A stretch of 64,000 bases of DNA from Shewanella canadensis (GTDB lineage: Bacteria > Pseudomonadota > Gammaproteobacteria > Enterobacterales > Shewanellaceae), in NCBI RefSeq assembly GCF_003966225.1, contig NZ_RXNU01000007.1:62001-126000 (forward strand), read 5' to 3'. The notes beneath the pieces are model-generated. The model worked only from the letters and a program-made list of their open reading frames with translations, did not search any database and had not been told where the DNA came from. Shown one piece after another: positions 47,190 through 55,756 of the stretch. Position 1 is the stretch's first letter. Every line of letters starts with the position of its first letter. A program made the position numbers and the translations under genes.

Positions 47190-47243
47190 GGCCTTCGGCC
47201 TATCGCTTCGCGGACGGCTCCGCCTATTCGACGGGCTTCGCCC
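47190..47243. repeat. Cluster of four tiny GC-rich hairpins with TTC/TCC loops
   Basis: GGCC-TTC-GGCC (47190-47200), CGC-TTC-GCG (47204-47212), GGC-TCC-GCC (47216-47224) and GGGC-TTC-GCCC (47233-47243) follow each other, each with a 3-base loop. Located right after the MATE gene and before the minisatellite. Confidence 0.85.
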
Positions 47244-47265
47244 TATTGGGAAAAGGCTAGGTACA

Positions 47266-47755
47266 AGTCATCTCAGCTCTACCAGCGCAGCGTCCTCTCA
47301 GCTCCACCAGCGCAGCGTCATCTCAGCTCTACCAGCGTAGCGTCATCTCAGCTCTACCAGCGTAGCGTCATCTCAGCTCTACCAGCGTAGCGTCATCTCT
47401 GCCCCACCAGCGTAGCGTCATCTCTGCCCCACCAGCGCAGCGTCATCTCTGCCCCACCAGCGTAGCGTCATCTTAGCCCCACCAGCATAGCGTCATCTTA
47501 GCCCCACCAGCGTAGCGTCATCTCTGCCCCACCAGCGTAGCATCATCTTAGCCCTACCAGCGTAGCATCATCTTAGCCCCACCAGCGTAGCGTCATCTTA
47601 GCCCCACCAGCGTAGCGTCATCTTAGCCCCACCAGCGTAGCGTCATCTCCGCCCCACCAGCGTAGCGTCATCTCAGCCCCACCAGCGTAGCGTCATCTCA
47701 GCCCCACCAGCGTAGCGTCATCTCTGCCCCACCAGCGCAGCGTCATCCCAGCATT
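47266..47755. repeat. 25-bp tandem minisatellite (about 19.5 copies)
   Basis: A 25-bp unit (CGTCATCTYAGCCCCACCAG plus CGTAG) is repeated head to tail with an exact 25-bp period from about 47266. It has 19 full copies and a partial last one. Most differences are transitions at a few fixed positions (T/C in the middle, GTAG/GCAG at the end). There are no unique spacers and no open frame with a credible protein, so it is a minisatellite in a gene-free gap. Confidence 0.95.
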
Positions 47756-47766
47756 ACCCGCAGACA

Positions 47767-47808
47767 TAAAAAAAGCGAGTTGGCTAATAACCAACTCGCT
47801 TTTTTTAT
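47767..47808. terminator. Strong bidirectional terminator before nfuA end
   Basis: Stem GCGAGTTGG / CCAACTCGC with a 7-base loop, flanked by seven or more A on the left and seven T on the right. It stops both the plus-strand MATE transcript and minus-strand nfuA. Confidence 0.93.
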
Positions 47809-47847
47809 TAATCCTGGAGCCTAAGCCCCCGAATCTACAAGCTTCCG

Positions 47848-48426
47848 TTACTGATAAGAGTGATCGCCGTGTTGATGTTCGGTCACATCCTTAACACCGG
47901 TCAGCTCGCCAGGAAACTTTTCAAGTAACTGTGTTTCAATGCCATCTTTTAGCGTGACATCGACCATAGAACAACCATTACAACCGCCACCAAACTGCAG
48001 GATAGCCATTCCCTCTTCGGTCACTTCGACCAACATGATGTTACCACCATGACTTGCTAGTTGCGGGTTGATCTCTGACTGGATCACATAATCGATACGC
48101 TCACTCAGTGGTGCATCGCTTGCCACTTTACGCATCTTAGCGTTTGGCGCCTTGAGCGTTAACTGTGAACCTAATTGGTCGGTGACGAAGTCAATGCTTG
48201 CCTCTTCGAGGAAAGGAGAACTCTTCTCGTCGACCATGGCATTAAAGCCATTGAACTCGAACTCCATATCATCTGCTTCGACAGCGTCTGGCGGACAATA
48301 TGAAACGCCACACTCAGCCGTTGCTGTGCCTGGGCTAATTACAAATACACGAATATGAGTTCCTTCAGGCTGATCTGCTAACAAAGTAACAAAATGGGCC
48401 TGAGCTGCATCGGAAATGTTGATCAT
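47848..48426 (-). CDS. nfuA: Fe-S biogenesis protein NfuA
   Basis: 192 residues, the length of E. coli NfuA (191). The N-terminal half is a degenerate A-type carrier domain; the C-terminal Nfu domain carries the cluster-binding pair Cys149 and Cys152 ([12 protein letters not shown]). It transfers Fe-S clusters to target enzymes under stress. The neighbourhood nfuA / comF / bioH resembles E. coli bioH-gntX-nfuA, with an M14 peptidase gene inserted here. Confidence 0.97.
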   Translation of the reverse strand: MINISDAAQAHFVTLLADQPEGTHIRVFVISPGTATAECGVSYCPPDAVEADDMEFEFNGFNAMVDEKSSPFLEEASIDFVTDQLGSQLTLKAPNAKMRKVASDAPLSERIDYVIQSEINPQLASHGGNIMLVEVTEEGMAILQFGGGCNGCSMVDVTLKDGIETQLLEKFPGELTGVKDVTEHQHGDHSYQ

Positions 48427-48656
48427 TTAAGACATGCTCCGTCAGGTAATGCTTGAGTGTTTTAGTATGGATTAGCCATATGATACTCCTCCTGAGTTCA
48501 GCTTTGTAGCCCCTATTTGCATTGGTTTAGTTTTTTTAGCCATTTTGTTGAGATTGCTTTTAATAAAAGTATCCACTTTTCTAAGACCAGCTATGGCATG
48601 AAACTGCGCTAACTGTTAATTTAACCTTTATATTACAAGTATAAAGAACATTATCT

Positions 48657-51203
48657 ATGTTGAGATCCTGTCTGTATTTTCTAGCGGCTTACTGCTCATT
48701 GTCTTTGCTGTCTCCTGCAATGGCTGCAGAGCCGCACGACGAGAATGCGATCTTAACGGCAAAATCCGATACAAGCCTGACCTCTCCAACCCAGTTTTTA
48801 GACTATCCTCTGGGACAGTGGCACCTACGGCATGACCAAATAAATTTCTATCTGAAACAGTTAGCCCGTGAAAGTGCCAAAGTCTCCATCGAAAAGAGTG
48901 GCCAAAGCCATGAGGCCAGACAGCAATTAACGGCCGTTATAAGCTCAGCCAAAAACCAAGCACGACTGGATGAGATTCTACGACAGAGACAAACAGTTAA
49001 GTCGGGTGATACACAGCAGGGGCCCTTAGTGATCTGGCTGGCTTACTCGATTCATGGTGACGAGGCCAGCGGCGCACACGCGGCATTGAAACTCAGCCAT
49101 CTACTCGCAAGCAGTAACGAGCAATGGATTAACCGCTTACTGGACGAAGCGGTCATTCTTATTACCCCGAGTCAAAACCCGGATGGTTTAGATCGATTTT
49201 CAAACTGGACCAATAATTACCGTGGTCAGGTGAATGTGAGCGACAGTAACCACAAGGAGCACAGACAGAACTGGCCGAGTGGCAGAAGCAATCACTACTT
49301 TGCCGACCTTAACCGTGACTGGCTTTTCCTACGTCACCCGGAATCCCAAGGTAGGGTAGCGCTGTTCCACAAGTGGCAGCCTCACTATGTGGGTGATTTT
49401 CATGAGATGGGGCGAGATCAGAGCTACTTTTTCCAACCCGGCGTCCCCTCCCGCACACATCCCTTTACTCCAAAAGACAACCAGGCACTGACTGCAAAAC
49501 TAGCCAAGTTTCATCAGCAAGCATTGGATGAGCTCAAACAAAGCTACTTCAGTCGACAGATGTTCGATGATTTTTACTATGGAAAAGGCTCAACTTACCC
49601 GGATATCAACGGTTCTATCGGTGTCCTCTTCGAACAAGCCAGCCCCAGAGGTCAGGTTCAAGCGACACGAAATGGAGAGTTAAGACTGCAAGAGGCCATA
49701 CATAACCACGTTGCGACCTCGATATCCAGCCTGAAGGGAGCTTTGGCGCTAAAAGATGAGCTGCTTGAATATCAGAGCGAATTTTACCAAGGCAGGGACA
49801 AGACCCTGAAAAAAGGACGTCAACAAGGCTTCCTTATTGGCGCCCCCGCTAATGCAAATCGAATTACCGACTTGAGCGCTCTGCTAGAGCAACACCATAT
49901 CGAGTTTTATTACCTGACTAAATCAGTCACCCAAGGCAAGGTAGATTTTGCCGTGCAAACCAGTCTATTTATTCCTGTTAATCAACCGCAAAAAAGTCTA
50001 TTGCTGGCCATGTTCGATAATAGAACTGAATTTACCGATCCTACTTTTTATGATGTTTCCAGTTGGAACCTTGAGCAAGCTTATCACCTTCAGTTAATAA
50101 GAAACGCTAAGCTGGATATCGACGTATTATCTAAAAAACGGCCTAAACCGACCGCCTTTAACGTCGATGAACAGGCGGTATCCCTGCTCATAAATTGGCA
50201 ACAGGATAATGCAGCCCCCGTTCTTCAACAGTTGTTGCAAACCGGTATTCGTGCCAAGTTTGCCGGCAAGCCATTTACCATAAGAGTCGATGACATTGAC
50301 GTTATTTTTCCGGCTGGAAGCTTGCAAATCCCACTGAAACAAAGTGGTAACTCGGCAGAAAAAATTACCGCGAAGCTGACTGAACTGGTGAAGCGATACC
50401 CGCTAAACATTGCCTCTGTGACCACCAGCAGCTCGGTTTCAGGCATCGACCTGGGCAGCCCGGATTTTCACACCGTGAAACCGATAAAGCCTCTGTTAGT
50501 AACAGGGCAAGGAACTAATGCATCAGAGGTGGGAGAGCTTTGGTATTACTTAGATACAAAGTTGGCCGTCCCCGTGACACTTGTCGATATTGGACGCCTG
50601 ACACGCCTTACCTTAAGTGACTATAGCCACATTATCCTACCGGGGGGCAGCTACTCCTCACTCGATGAGAAGTTCGCGCGTAAGCTGGGGCAGTTTGCCA
50701 AGCTAGGCGGCACAATTATTGCCCAAAAAGGCGCGCTAACCTGGCTAAATAAGGGTCACCTCCTTAAGACAGATCTTAAGGAGGCACGTTTTTATAACCA
50801 GCTGTTTGATAGCACCAATCTTAGCTTCGCAGACAGAGAGAAGCTTGAGGCCAGGCAGTCAATCGGCGGAGCAATTCTTGAGTTAACACTCGACCCAACT
50901 CACCCATTAAGCTTCGGAATACGCGGTAACAGCTTACCTATATTGAAAAATAAAGCCTTAGGACTGACCGAAACGTCGACCCCCTTCATTGTGGCGGCAA
51001 AGTATGCCGAAGAGCCACTCCTGAGTGGCTACCTGGCCGAAGAGTACCAGCGAAGTTTCTCTATGAGCCCGGCAATACTCCTCGAACCCAGAGGAAAAGG
51101 GGCGATAGTGATATTGGCGGATAATCTCATGTTCAGAAACATCTGGCTGGGATCGGAAAAAGTCTATGCCAACGCCCTCTATTTTGTACCGGCACTGGAT
51201 TAG
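48657..51203 (+). CDS. Secreted M14 family zinc carboxypeptidase-like protein
   Basis: 848 residues with a signal peptide (cleavage near AMA-A). The M14 metallopeptidase domain occupies about 50-370: zinc ligands His133 and Glu136 in IHGDEASG, the substrate-binding region LNRDW, the third zinc ligand in GDFHEMG, and a candidate catalytic Glu in GVLFEQ. About 450 further residues follow, including a region like a glutamine-amidotransferase-type fold (ILPGGSYSSL). The substrate cannot be told; related large periplasmic M14 proteins are common in Shewanella-like bacteria. Confidence 0.85.
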   Translation: MLRSCLYFLAAYCSLSLLSPAMAAEPHDENAILTAKSDTSLTSPTQFLDYPLGQWHLRHDQINFYLKQLARESAKVSIEKSGQSHEARQQLTAVISSAKNQARLDEILRQRQTVKSGDTQQGPLVIWLAYSIHGDEASGAHAALKLSHLLASSNEQWINRLLDEAVILITPSQNPDGLDRFSNWTNNYRGQVNVSDSNHKEHRQNWPSGRSNHYFADLNRDWLFLRHPESQGRVALFHKWQPHYVGDFHEMGRDQSYFFQPGVPSRTHPFTPKDNQALTAKLAKFHQQALDELKQSYFSRQMFDDFYYGKGSTYPDINGSIGVLFEQASPRGQVQATRNGELRLQEAIHNHVATSISSLKGALALKDELLEYQSEFYQGRDKTLKKGRQQGFLIGAPANANRITDLSALLEQHHIEFYYLTKSVTQGKVDFAVQTSLFIPVNQPQKSLLLAMFDNRTEFTDPTFYDVSSWNLEQAYHLQLIRNAKLDIDVLSKKRPKPTAFNVDEQAVSLLINWQQDNAAPVLQQLLQTGIRAKFAGKPFTIRVDDIDVIFPAGSLQIPLKQSGNSAEKITAKLTELVKRYPLNIASVTTSSSVSGIDLGSPDFHTVKPIKPLLVTGQGTNASEVGELWYYLDTKLAVPVTLVDIGRLTRLTLSDYSHIILPGGSYSSLDEKFARKLGQFAKLGGTIIAQKGALTWLNKGHLLKTDLKEARFYNQLFDSTNLSFADREKLEARQSIGGAILELTLDPTHPLSFGIRGNSLPILKNKALGLTETSTPFIVAAKYAEEPLLSGYLAEEYQRSFSMSPAILLEPRGKGAIVILADNLMFRNIWLGSEKVYANALYFVPALD

Positions 51204-51215
51204 GTTCAAAGCAAG

Positions 51216-52016
51216 CTAATCCATTAACCCTGGTGCCTCAGCTCTTGCAAGGCACCATATCTGCACATGAATATGTCGCTTCTCAAAAAGCTCCGCAATC
51301 TCTTTTGCCGTCGTCCCGGTGGTCACGACATCATCGATCAGTGCGATACGCTGATAGGGGAAATGAGCCTCTAAACTAAAGGCTCCTGACAAGTTTTTAC
51401 GTCGCTGCTTACCCGTTAACCCAGCCTGAGAGCGCGTATCACTAGTCCGGGTTAGCCCTTCGGTTACCACCGGAATATTGAGCCTGCTGGCAAGGGCACC
51501 CGCGATTAAACATGCCTGATTAAAACCCCTCTTCCTTAATCTATTACGGTGTAAGGGCACTGGAATTAATACTTGAGGAAGCTGCAATAATCCAATCTCC
51601 TCCAAATAGAGAATTCGGTTCGCTAATACATGTGATAACACAGGTAATGCTGAAAATTGTGCTTGGTACTTAATTTGCCCTACCCACTCTCCCAGCCCTT
51701 GATGGTAGCTGCAGGGGGCAATAATGGTGAGCGGTTTAGACGAGATGCAGGCTCCACAATATATGGCCTCAACTTGCATGGCACGACCACAGCCCAGGCA
51801 TACCGGAGCTTGATAGAGGCCAGTGACGAGACATACGGAGCAGATCCCCGAATCAGGCAACTCAATGCTTTGATGGCACATCAGACATCGATTCGGTAAA
51901 CTAGCAGCCAGCAGGTTAACGGCTCCACGATAGAGCGCCTGTAATCGTCTTCTGCCGAACTGTGCAGCCTTAACCAAACAGGTCAATGCACGCTGCGCTA
52001 TAGAATCTTTTATCAT
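51216..52016 (-). CDS. ComF/GntX family phosphoribosyltransferase-like protein
   Basis: 266 residues. N-terminal zinc-binding region with four Cys pairs (CLMCH, CSVC, CLGCG, CGAC, about 44-90) and a C-terminal PRTase domain with the PRPP loop IALIDDVVTTGTT (about 227-239). The RKRGFNQA motif is typical of ComF. The family includes the DNA-uptake protein ComF and E. coli GntX. Divergent from bioH by 37 bp, as in E. coli. Confidence 0.92.
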   Translation of the reverse strand: MIKDSIAQRALTCLVKAAQFGRRRLQALYRGAVNLLAASLPNRCLMCHQSIELPDSGICSVCLVTGLYQAPVCLGCGRAMQVEAIYCGACISSKPLTIIAPCSYHQGLGEWVGQIKYQAQFSALPVLSHVLANRILYLEEIGLLQLPQVLIPVPLHRNRLRKRGFNQACLIAGALASRLNIPVVTEGLTRTSDTRSQAGLTGKQRRKNLSGAFSLEAHFPYQRIALIDDVVTTGTTAKEIAELFEKRHIHVQIWCLARAEAPGLMD

Positions 52017-52053
52017 AGAAAAAGTCCATTTTTCCTAATCTTGAGGTAAACCT

Positions 52054-52833
52054 GTGAATCCATCTCCCCTTCATATCGAGTCCATTGGTCAAGGGCAGGA
52101 GATCGTTATGCTTCACGGTTGGGGGGTGAACAGTGCCGTTTTTACACCGCTACATTCTTCTCTGTCTCAGTATAGGGTGCACTATGTAGATCTGCCCGGT
52201 TTTGGCCATAGCTCAATGATAGAGGGAGATATTGATGCCTGGGTCGATGCGATAGCAAGCAGGTTAGCTCACAAGGCGATCTGGGTAGGCTGGTCATTAG
52301 GTGGACTTGTCGCAACCCGAGCCGCATTGCGTTATCCCGAACGGGTACAAGGACTGGTCACTATCGCCTCCTCTCCCTGCTTCATGGCAAGAGAGGAGGA
52401 GTCCTGGCCTGGGATCCCGCCTCAGATATTGTCTGACTTTAGCAAGCAACTCGATAACAATCTTAGTAAAACCATAGACCGCTTCTTAGCGATACAGGCC
52501 ATGGGCAGTGTAACGGCAAAAGATGATATCAAACAGCTTAGAGAGCTGGTCCTATCCAGGCCACTTCCTCAGACGACCGCCCTCCTGCAGGGACTCGATA
52601 TGCTTAAACATGTCGATCTCCGTCCTCAAATAAGCCAGATAGACCAACCTTGGCTAAGGATCTGGGGGCGATTAGACAGCTTAGTCCCGAGACGGGTTCC
52701 GCTTTTGATGCCACAAGATGAACAGCGCTACCAGGATATATCACTCCACAGAGCCTCCCATGCCCCCTTCATCTCCCACAGGGATGAATTCATCACAGGC
52801 TTGGTAAACTGGATAGATAAATTAGCAGTCTAA
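52054..52833 (+). CDS. bioH: Pimeloyl-ACP methyl ester carboxylesterase BioH
   Basis: Alpha/beta hydrolase that frees pimeloyl-ACP from its methyl ester to end the first stage of biotin synthesis. 259 residues from a GTG start. Oxyanion region HGWGVNSAVF, nucleophile Ser81 (GWSLGG), Asp208 (GRLDSLVP) and His236 (ASHAPFISH) form the triad. Divergent from comF as in E. coli. Other biotin genes are not in the window. Confidence 0.93.
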   Translation: MNPSPLHIESIGQGQEIVMLHGWGVNSAVFTPLHSSLSQYRVHYVDLPGFGHSSMIEGDIDAWVDAIASRLAHKAIWVGWSLGGLVATRAALRYPERVQGLVTIASSPCFMAREEESWPGIPPQILSDFSKQLDNNLSKTIDRFLAIQAMGSVTAKDDIKQLRELVLSRPLPQTTALLQGLDMLKHVDLRPQISQIDQPWLRIWGRLDSLVPRRVPLLMPQDEQRYQDISLHRASHAPFISHRDEFITGLVNWIDKLAV

Positions 52834-52908
52834 AACTTCTTCGATAATACTTTATCTTTAATCGATAAATGGCTATTATTTAACCATTAAATATTAAGGG
52901 GGACATGT

Positions 52909-53412
52909 ATGTTAGTGGTCACTAATTATCCACAAGTGCCGATAGCGACAACCAATGCCGCTACTGACTCTGCACGCACGGATAATCAGCAGAGACCCCC
53001 CGTGATCCCACCTAAAGAGTTAACTAAGGGCCATGAAGAGCGGTCCTTTACACCTCAGCACGAACGCACCGCAGAGCAAGCCGACGCTCAAGCCAGATTA
53101 AATGAGAGGGCTCAGGGTAAACAGCAAGGTACTGGCCACCAGCAACAGGAAGGTAAACAACAAGATCAGGCGAAACACGCCGCGCCTCTACTTATCAAAG
53201 ATCTGCTCAGAGGAAAGCCTGCACTTGAACGACGCGATATTCGAGCCAGTCAGCAAGCAGTCAACCCGACTCCCCAGAAAACAGATAATGAAAGAGCCAT
53301 TATCTTAGATCAACCTTCTGAGTTTTATCGAGAGTTTGGCCAAAGGGTCGAGAGTTTTTATCAGCAACAGACTCATCCACATGATGAGCCTGTCATATCC
53401 GCACTTATTTAA
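52909..53412 (+). CDS. Gln-rich hypothetical protein
   Basis: 167 residues, not recognised. The ATG at 52909 is preceded by AAGGGGG. The protein is highly polar (Gln, Arg, Glu, Thr) with no membrane segment or signal peptide: an N-terminal 25 residues of mixed type, a disordered stretch (about 26-90) including a GKQQGTGHQQQEGKQQ repeat, and a better ordered C-terminus (EFYREFGQRVESFYQQQ). Convergent with the sulfatase-type gene, whose 3' end it overlaps by 8 bp. Confidence 0.6.
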   Translation: MLVVTNYPQVPIATTNAATDSARTDNQQRPPVIPPKELTKGHEERSFTPQHERTAEQADAQARLNERAQGKQQGTGHQQQEGKQQDQAKHAAPLLIKDLLRGKPALERRDIRASQQAVNPTPQKTDNERAIILDQPSEFYREFGQRVESFYQQQTHPHDEPVISALI

Positions 53413-55417
53413 GTGTCACCTCGGCTGATTTATGTGTCAGCTCAGCTGAAATCAAACCATCACGCTGCACAACCTCATCCTGGGGGCGATATAAGCCCTT
53501 CTGATAGGCTAAACTTCCCCACAGTGCCCAAGCTAACGCCACCTGTTTCATCTCATCACTCTGCGGGGTTGCAACCAGCGTCTCATCAAGGAAATCATAT
53601 TTAAACCCGCTAGGCACCTTCTCAGGTTGCAATACTACGACATCATCACCACGAAGATAGGCCATATTCTTATCATATTGCATCAATGCACGACCCGGCC
53701 AGTCGTCGCTGACTCGTGTCAAATCTTGGCCAAGCATAGGATAACTATCCGATATCCCCATCATAGAGAGCAAGGTGGGTGCGAGATCTATCTGACTCAC
53801 CACCCTCTGATCCCGTTTAGCTTCCACACCATCGCCGACGATAATTCCAGGGATCCTGAATCGCGAGATGGGCACCAGACTGGAACCACCCACTCTGCTG
53901 TCGTGATCGGCAACGATCAAAAATAGCGTGTCTTTCCAATAGTCAGACTGCTTCGCTAGCTTGAAAAACTCGCCCACCGCATGATCGGCATACTTTGCCG
54001 CATTATTGCGCGTCTGCTTAGGCTGTTCATAGAGCTCTATTCTGTCATCGGGAAACTCGAAAGGATCATGATTACTCGAACTAAACACTAAACTGAAAAA
54101 TGGCTTACCTTGCTTGTGAAATTGCTCAAATTCACTGTTCGCTCTTCTCATCAGGTCTTCATCTGAAACACCCCATGAGCCCGTAAAAGCAGGATTTTTG
54201 TAATCATTTTCATCGACAATATTACTGAAGCCATTGCCGAGGAAGAAGCTCTTCATATTGTCGAAATGACTCTCACCACCATAGACAAATTGCGTCTCAT
54301 ATCCATGTTGCTTTAACAACGCCGCAATCGAGAAAAAACCATGCTGGCTCTTGCCTAACTTAACGACCGAACGAGCCGGTGTGGGGGTAAAACCTGTCGT
54401 GACCGCCTCAATTCCACGAACCGAGCGTGTACCTGTAGCATAGAGGTTTTCGAAAGCCCAGCCCTCTTTTGACAACTCATCAATATTGGGTGTCAGAGGT
54501 AAGCCACCTAAGTTACCCACAAATCGCGCTCCTAAGCTCTCCTGTAAAATAATAACCAGGTTCTTAGGTTTACCTTGATAGCTTGCAGGGTTAAAGGAGA
54601 GGCTAGGGATCGCTTCCGATGTGAATGCAGCAAGCTCTCTGCCACTTTCCCTTCGTATCGTATCGATCACTTGCTCTTCATCCATGCTGCCGTACATTTT
54701 GGCCGCACTGGCTTCACTCTTCATCTGGCTGATAGCGAAGAACAGGGAGTAGGAGGAGTTGATCACCAGAGAGTTAACCAGAGGATCATCAGCAAAAGCG
54801 ACCATTGCAGGGTTCAAGGGTCTGTGTCCCAGGCTGGAGCGGGCGCCCATCAGAGTCACGGCGATCACTAGCAGCGCAATAAACGGGCGAAAGAACCAAC
54901 GAGGATAACGAATGTTTTTCAGTAGGCTGCCACTCAACTTCCATCCGCCCCACAGGGTCGTCAAGCTCAACAAGGCAGCGAAAATCAGCTCGACTTTACG
55001 CCCGGCCCACAGCATCGAAAGCACCTCTTTGGGATAGATAAGGTACTCGATATAAAGACGATTTGGTCTTATTCCATACTCTTGGATAAATGAGGGGGTA
55101 GAGGCTTCAAGAAACAACATTAGCCAAAGACCAAGCGTTAACCAGACTCTTAACAGAGAGTTCCAGGTGCGACCCAGAGCATGATCACCGGAAAATATCG
55201 CCGTTCCCAGTGCAGCAATGCCCCACAACCAGCAAAGCGTTGCCAGATCGACCCTAAGGCCTTGGAGAATCAGATGGGACCAACCACCAACGGCAACGAC
55301 TCGATCGAATTGCCAGAAACCTAATCCGATACGACTTAAAGTGACAATCAATAATGCGATTAAACAAAAACATAAAATGGATCTAAATGGACCCAAAATG
55401 GAAAAGCGAGAGGCCAT
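53405..55417 (-). CDS. LTA-synthase-type sulfatase/phosphotransferase membrane protein
   Basis: 670 residues from the ATG at 55417; an upstream TTG would add 4. About five N-terminal membrane helices (to about residue 190), then a periplasmic alkaline-phosphatase-fold domain with metal and nucleophile motifs: IILQESLGARFVG, GTRSVRG (nucleophile Thr region), FSSSNHDPFEFPD and VADHDSR. This is the layout of LtaS-like and OpgB-like enzymes that move phosphoglycerol or phosphoethanolamine groups onto envelope glycans or lipids. The exact substrate is unknown. Confidence 0.85.
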   Translation of the reverse strand: MASRFSILGPFRSILCFCLIALLIVTLSRIGLGFWQFDRVVAVGGWSHLILQGLRVDLATLCWLWGIAALGTAIFSGDHALGRTWNSLLRVWLTLGLWLMLFLEASTPSFIQEYGIRPNRLYIEYLIYPKEVLSMLWAGRKVELIFAALLSLTTLWGGWKLSGSLLKNIRYPRWFFRPFIALLVIAVTLMGARSSLGHRPLNPAMVAFADDPLVNSLVINSSYSLFFAISQMKSEASAAKMYGSMDEEQVIDTIRRESGRELAAFTSEAIPSLSFNPASYQGKPKNLVIILQESLGARFVGNLGGLPLTPNIDELSKEGWAFENLYATGTRSVRGIEAVTTGFTPTPARSVVKLGKSQHGFFSIAALLKQHGYETQFVYGGESHFDNMKSFFLGNGFSNIVDENDYKNPAFTGSWGVSDEDLMRRANSEFEQFHKQGKPFFSLVFSSSNHDPFEFPDDRIELYEQPKQTRNNAAKYADHAVGEFFKLAKQSDYWKDTLFLIVADHDSRVGGSSLVPISRFRIPGIIVGDGVEAKRDQRVVSQIDLAPTLLSMMGISDSYPMLGQDLTRVSDDWPGRALMQYDKNMAYLRGDDVVVLQPEKVPSGFKYDFLDETLVATPQSDEMKQVALAWALWGSLAYQKGLYRPQDEVVQRDGLISAELTHKSAEVTLK

Positions 55418-55687
55418 GAAAGCACCCAAAAGTTATCTAGTATTACTAATCCAGAGTTCTGGAGTGGTCCATGCGCTAAGACTCCCTGGGGAGTTTCCCT
55501 CTCTCACCCTCTGAGGAGTGATAAGTAAATGTCTCTTTCACCGTAATAAAACATGTGTACGAGTTAGATTCACCATCCCTTAATAAAGGGGTTTGGAATA
55601 AGACAAGCGCGGAGTATATAAGTTCACTTGTTCTTTGCAAAGCAGAAACAAAAGTGAAACATTAAAAACGAGAGTTACAAGCGTAAA
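55418..55687. other. Intergenic region upstream of the sulfatase-type gene
   Basis: About 270 bp of AT-rich sequence between the tex terminator and the next minus-strand start. Presumably holds the promoter of the sulfatase-type gene. I see no gene and no strong repeat. Confidence 0.5.
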
Positions 55688-55724
55688 GTAAAAAAAATGT
55701 CGAATGGGATAACCCAGTCGACAT
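55688..55724 (-). terminator. Terminator of tex
   Basis: On the minus strand ATGTCGA...TCGACAT-type arms (55718-55724 and 55697-55703) enclose GGG-TTAT-CCC, and the hairpin is followed by a run of T. It lies 33 bp after the tex stop. Confidence 0.88.
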
Positions 55725-55756
55725 TCTCTAAGCACTCGATAACTAAAGTATCGGTA

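Noticed and set aside
47266..47755. CRISPR array
   Set aside because: The repeats are head to tail with a 25-bp period and no unique spacers, and no cas genes are near.
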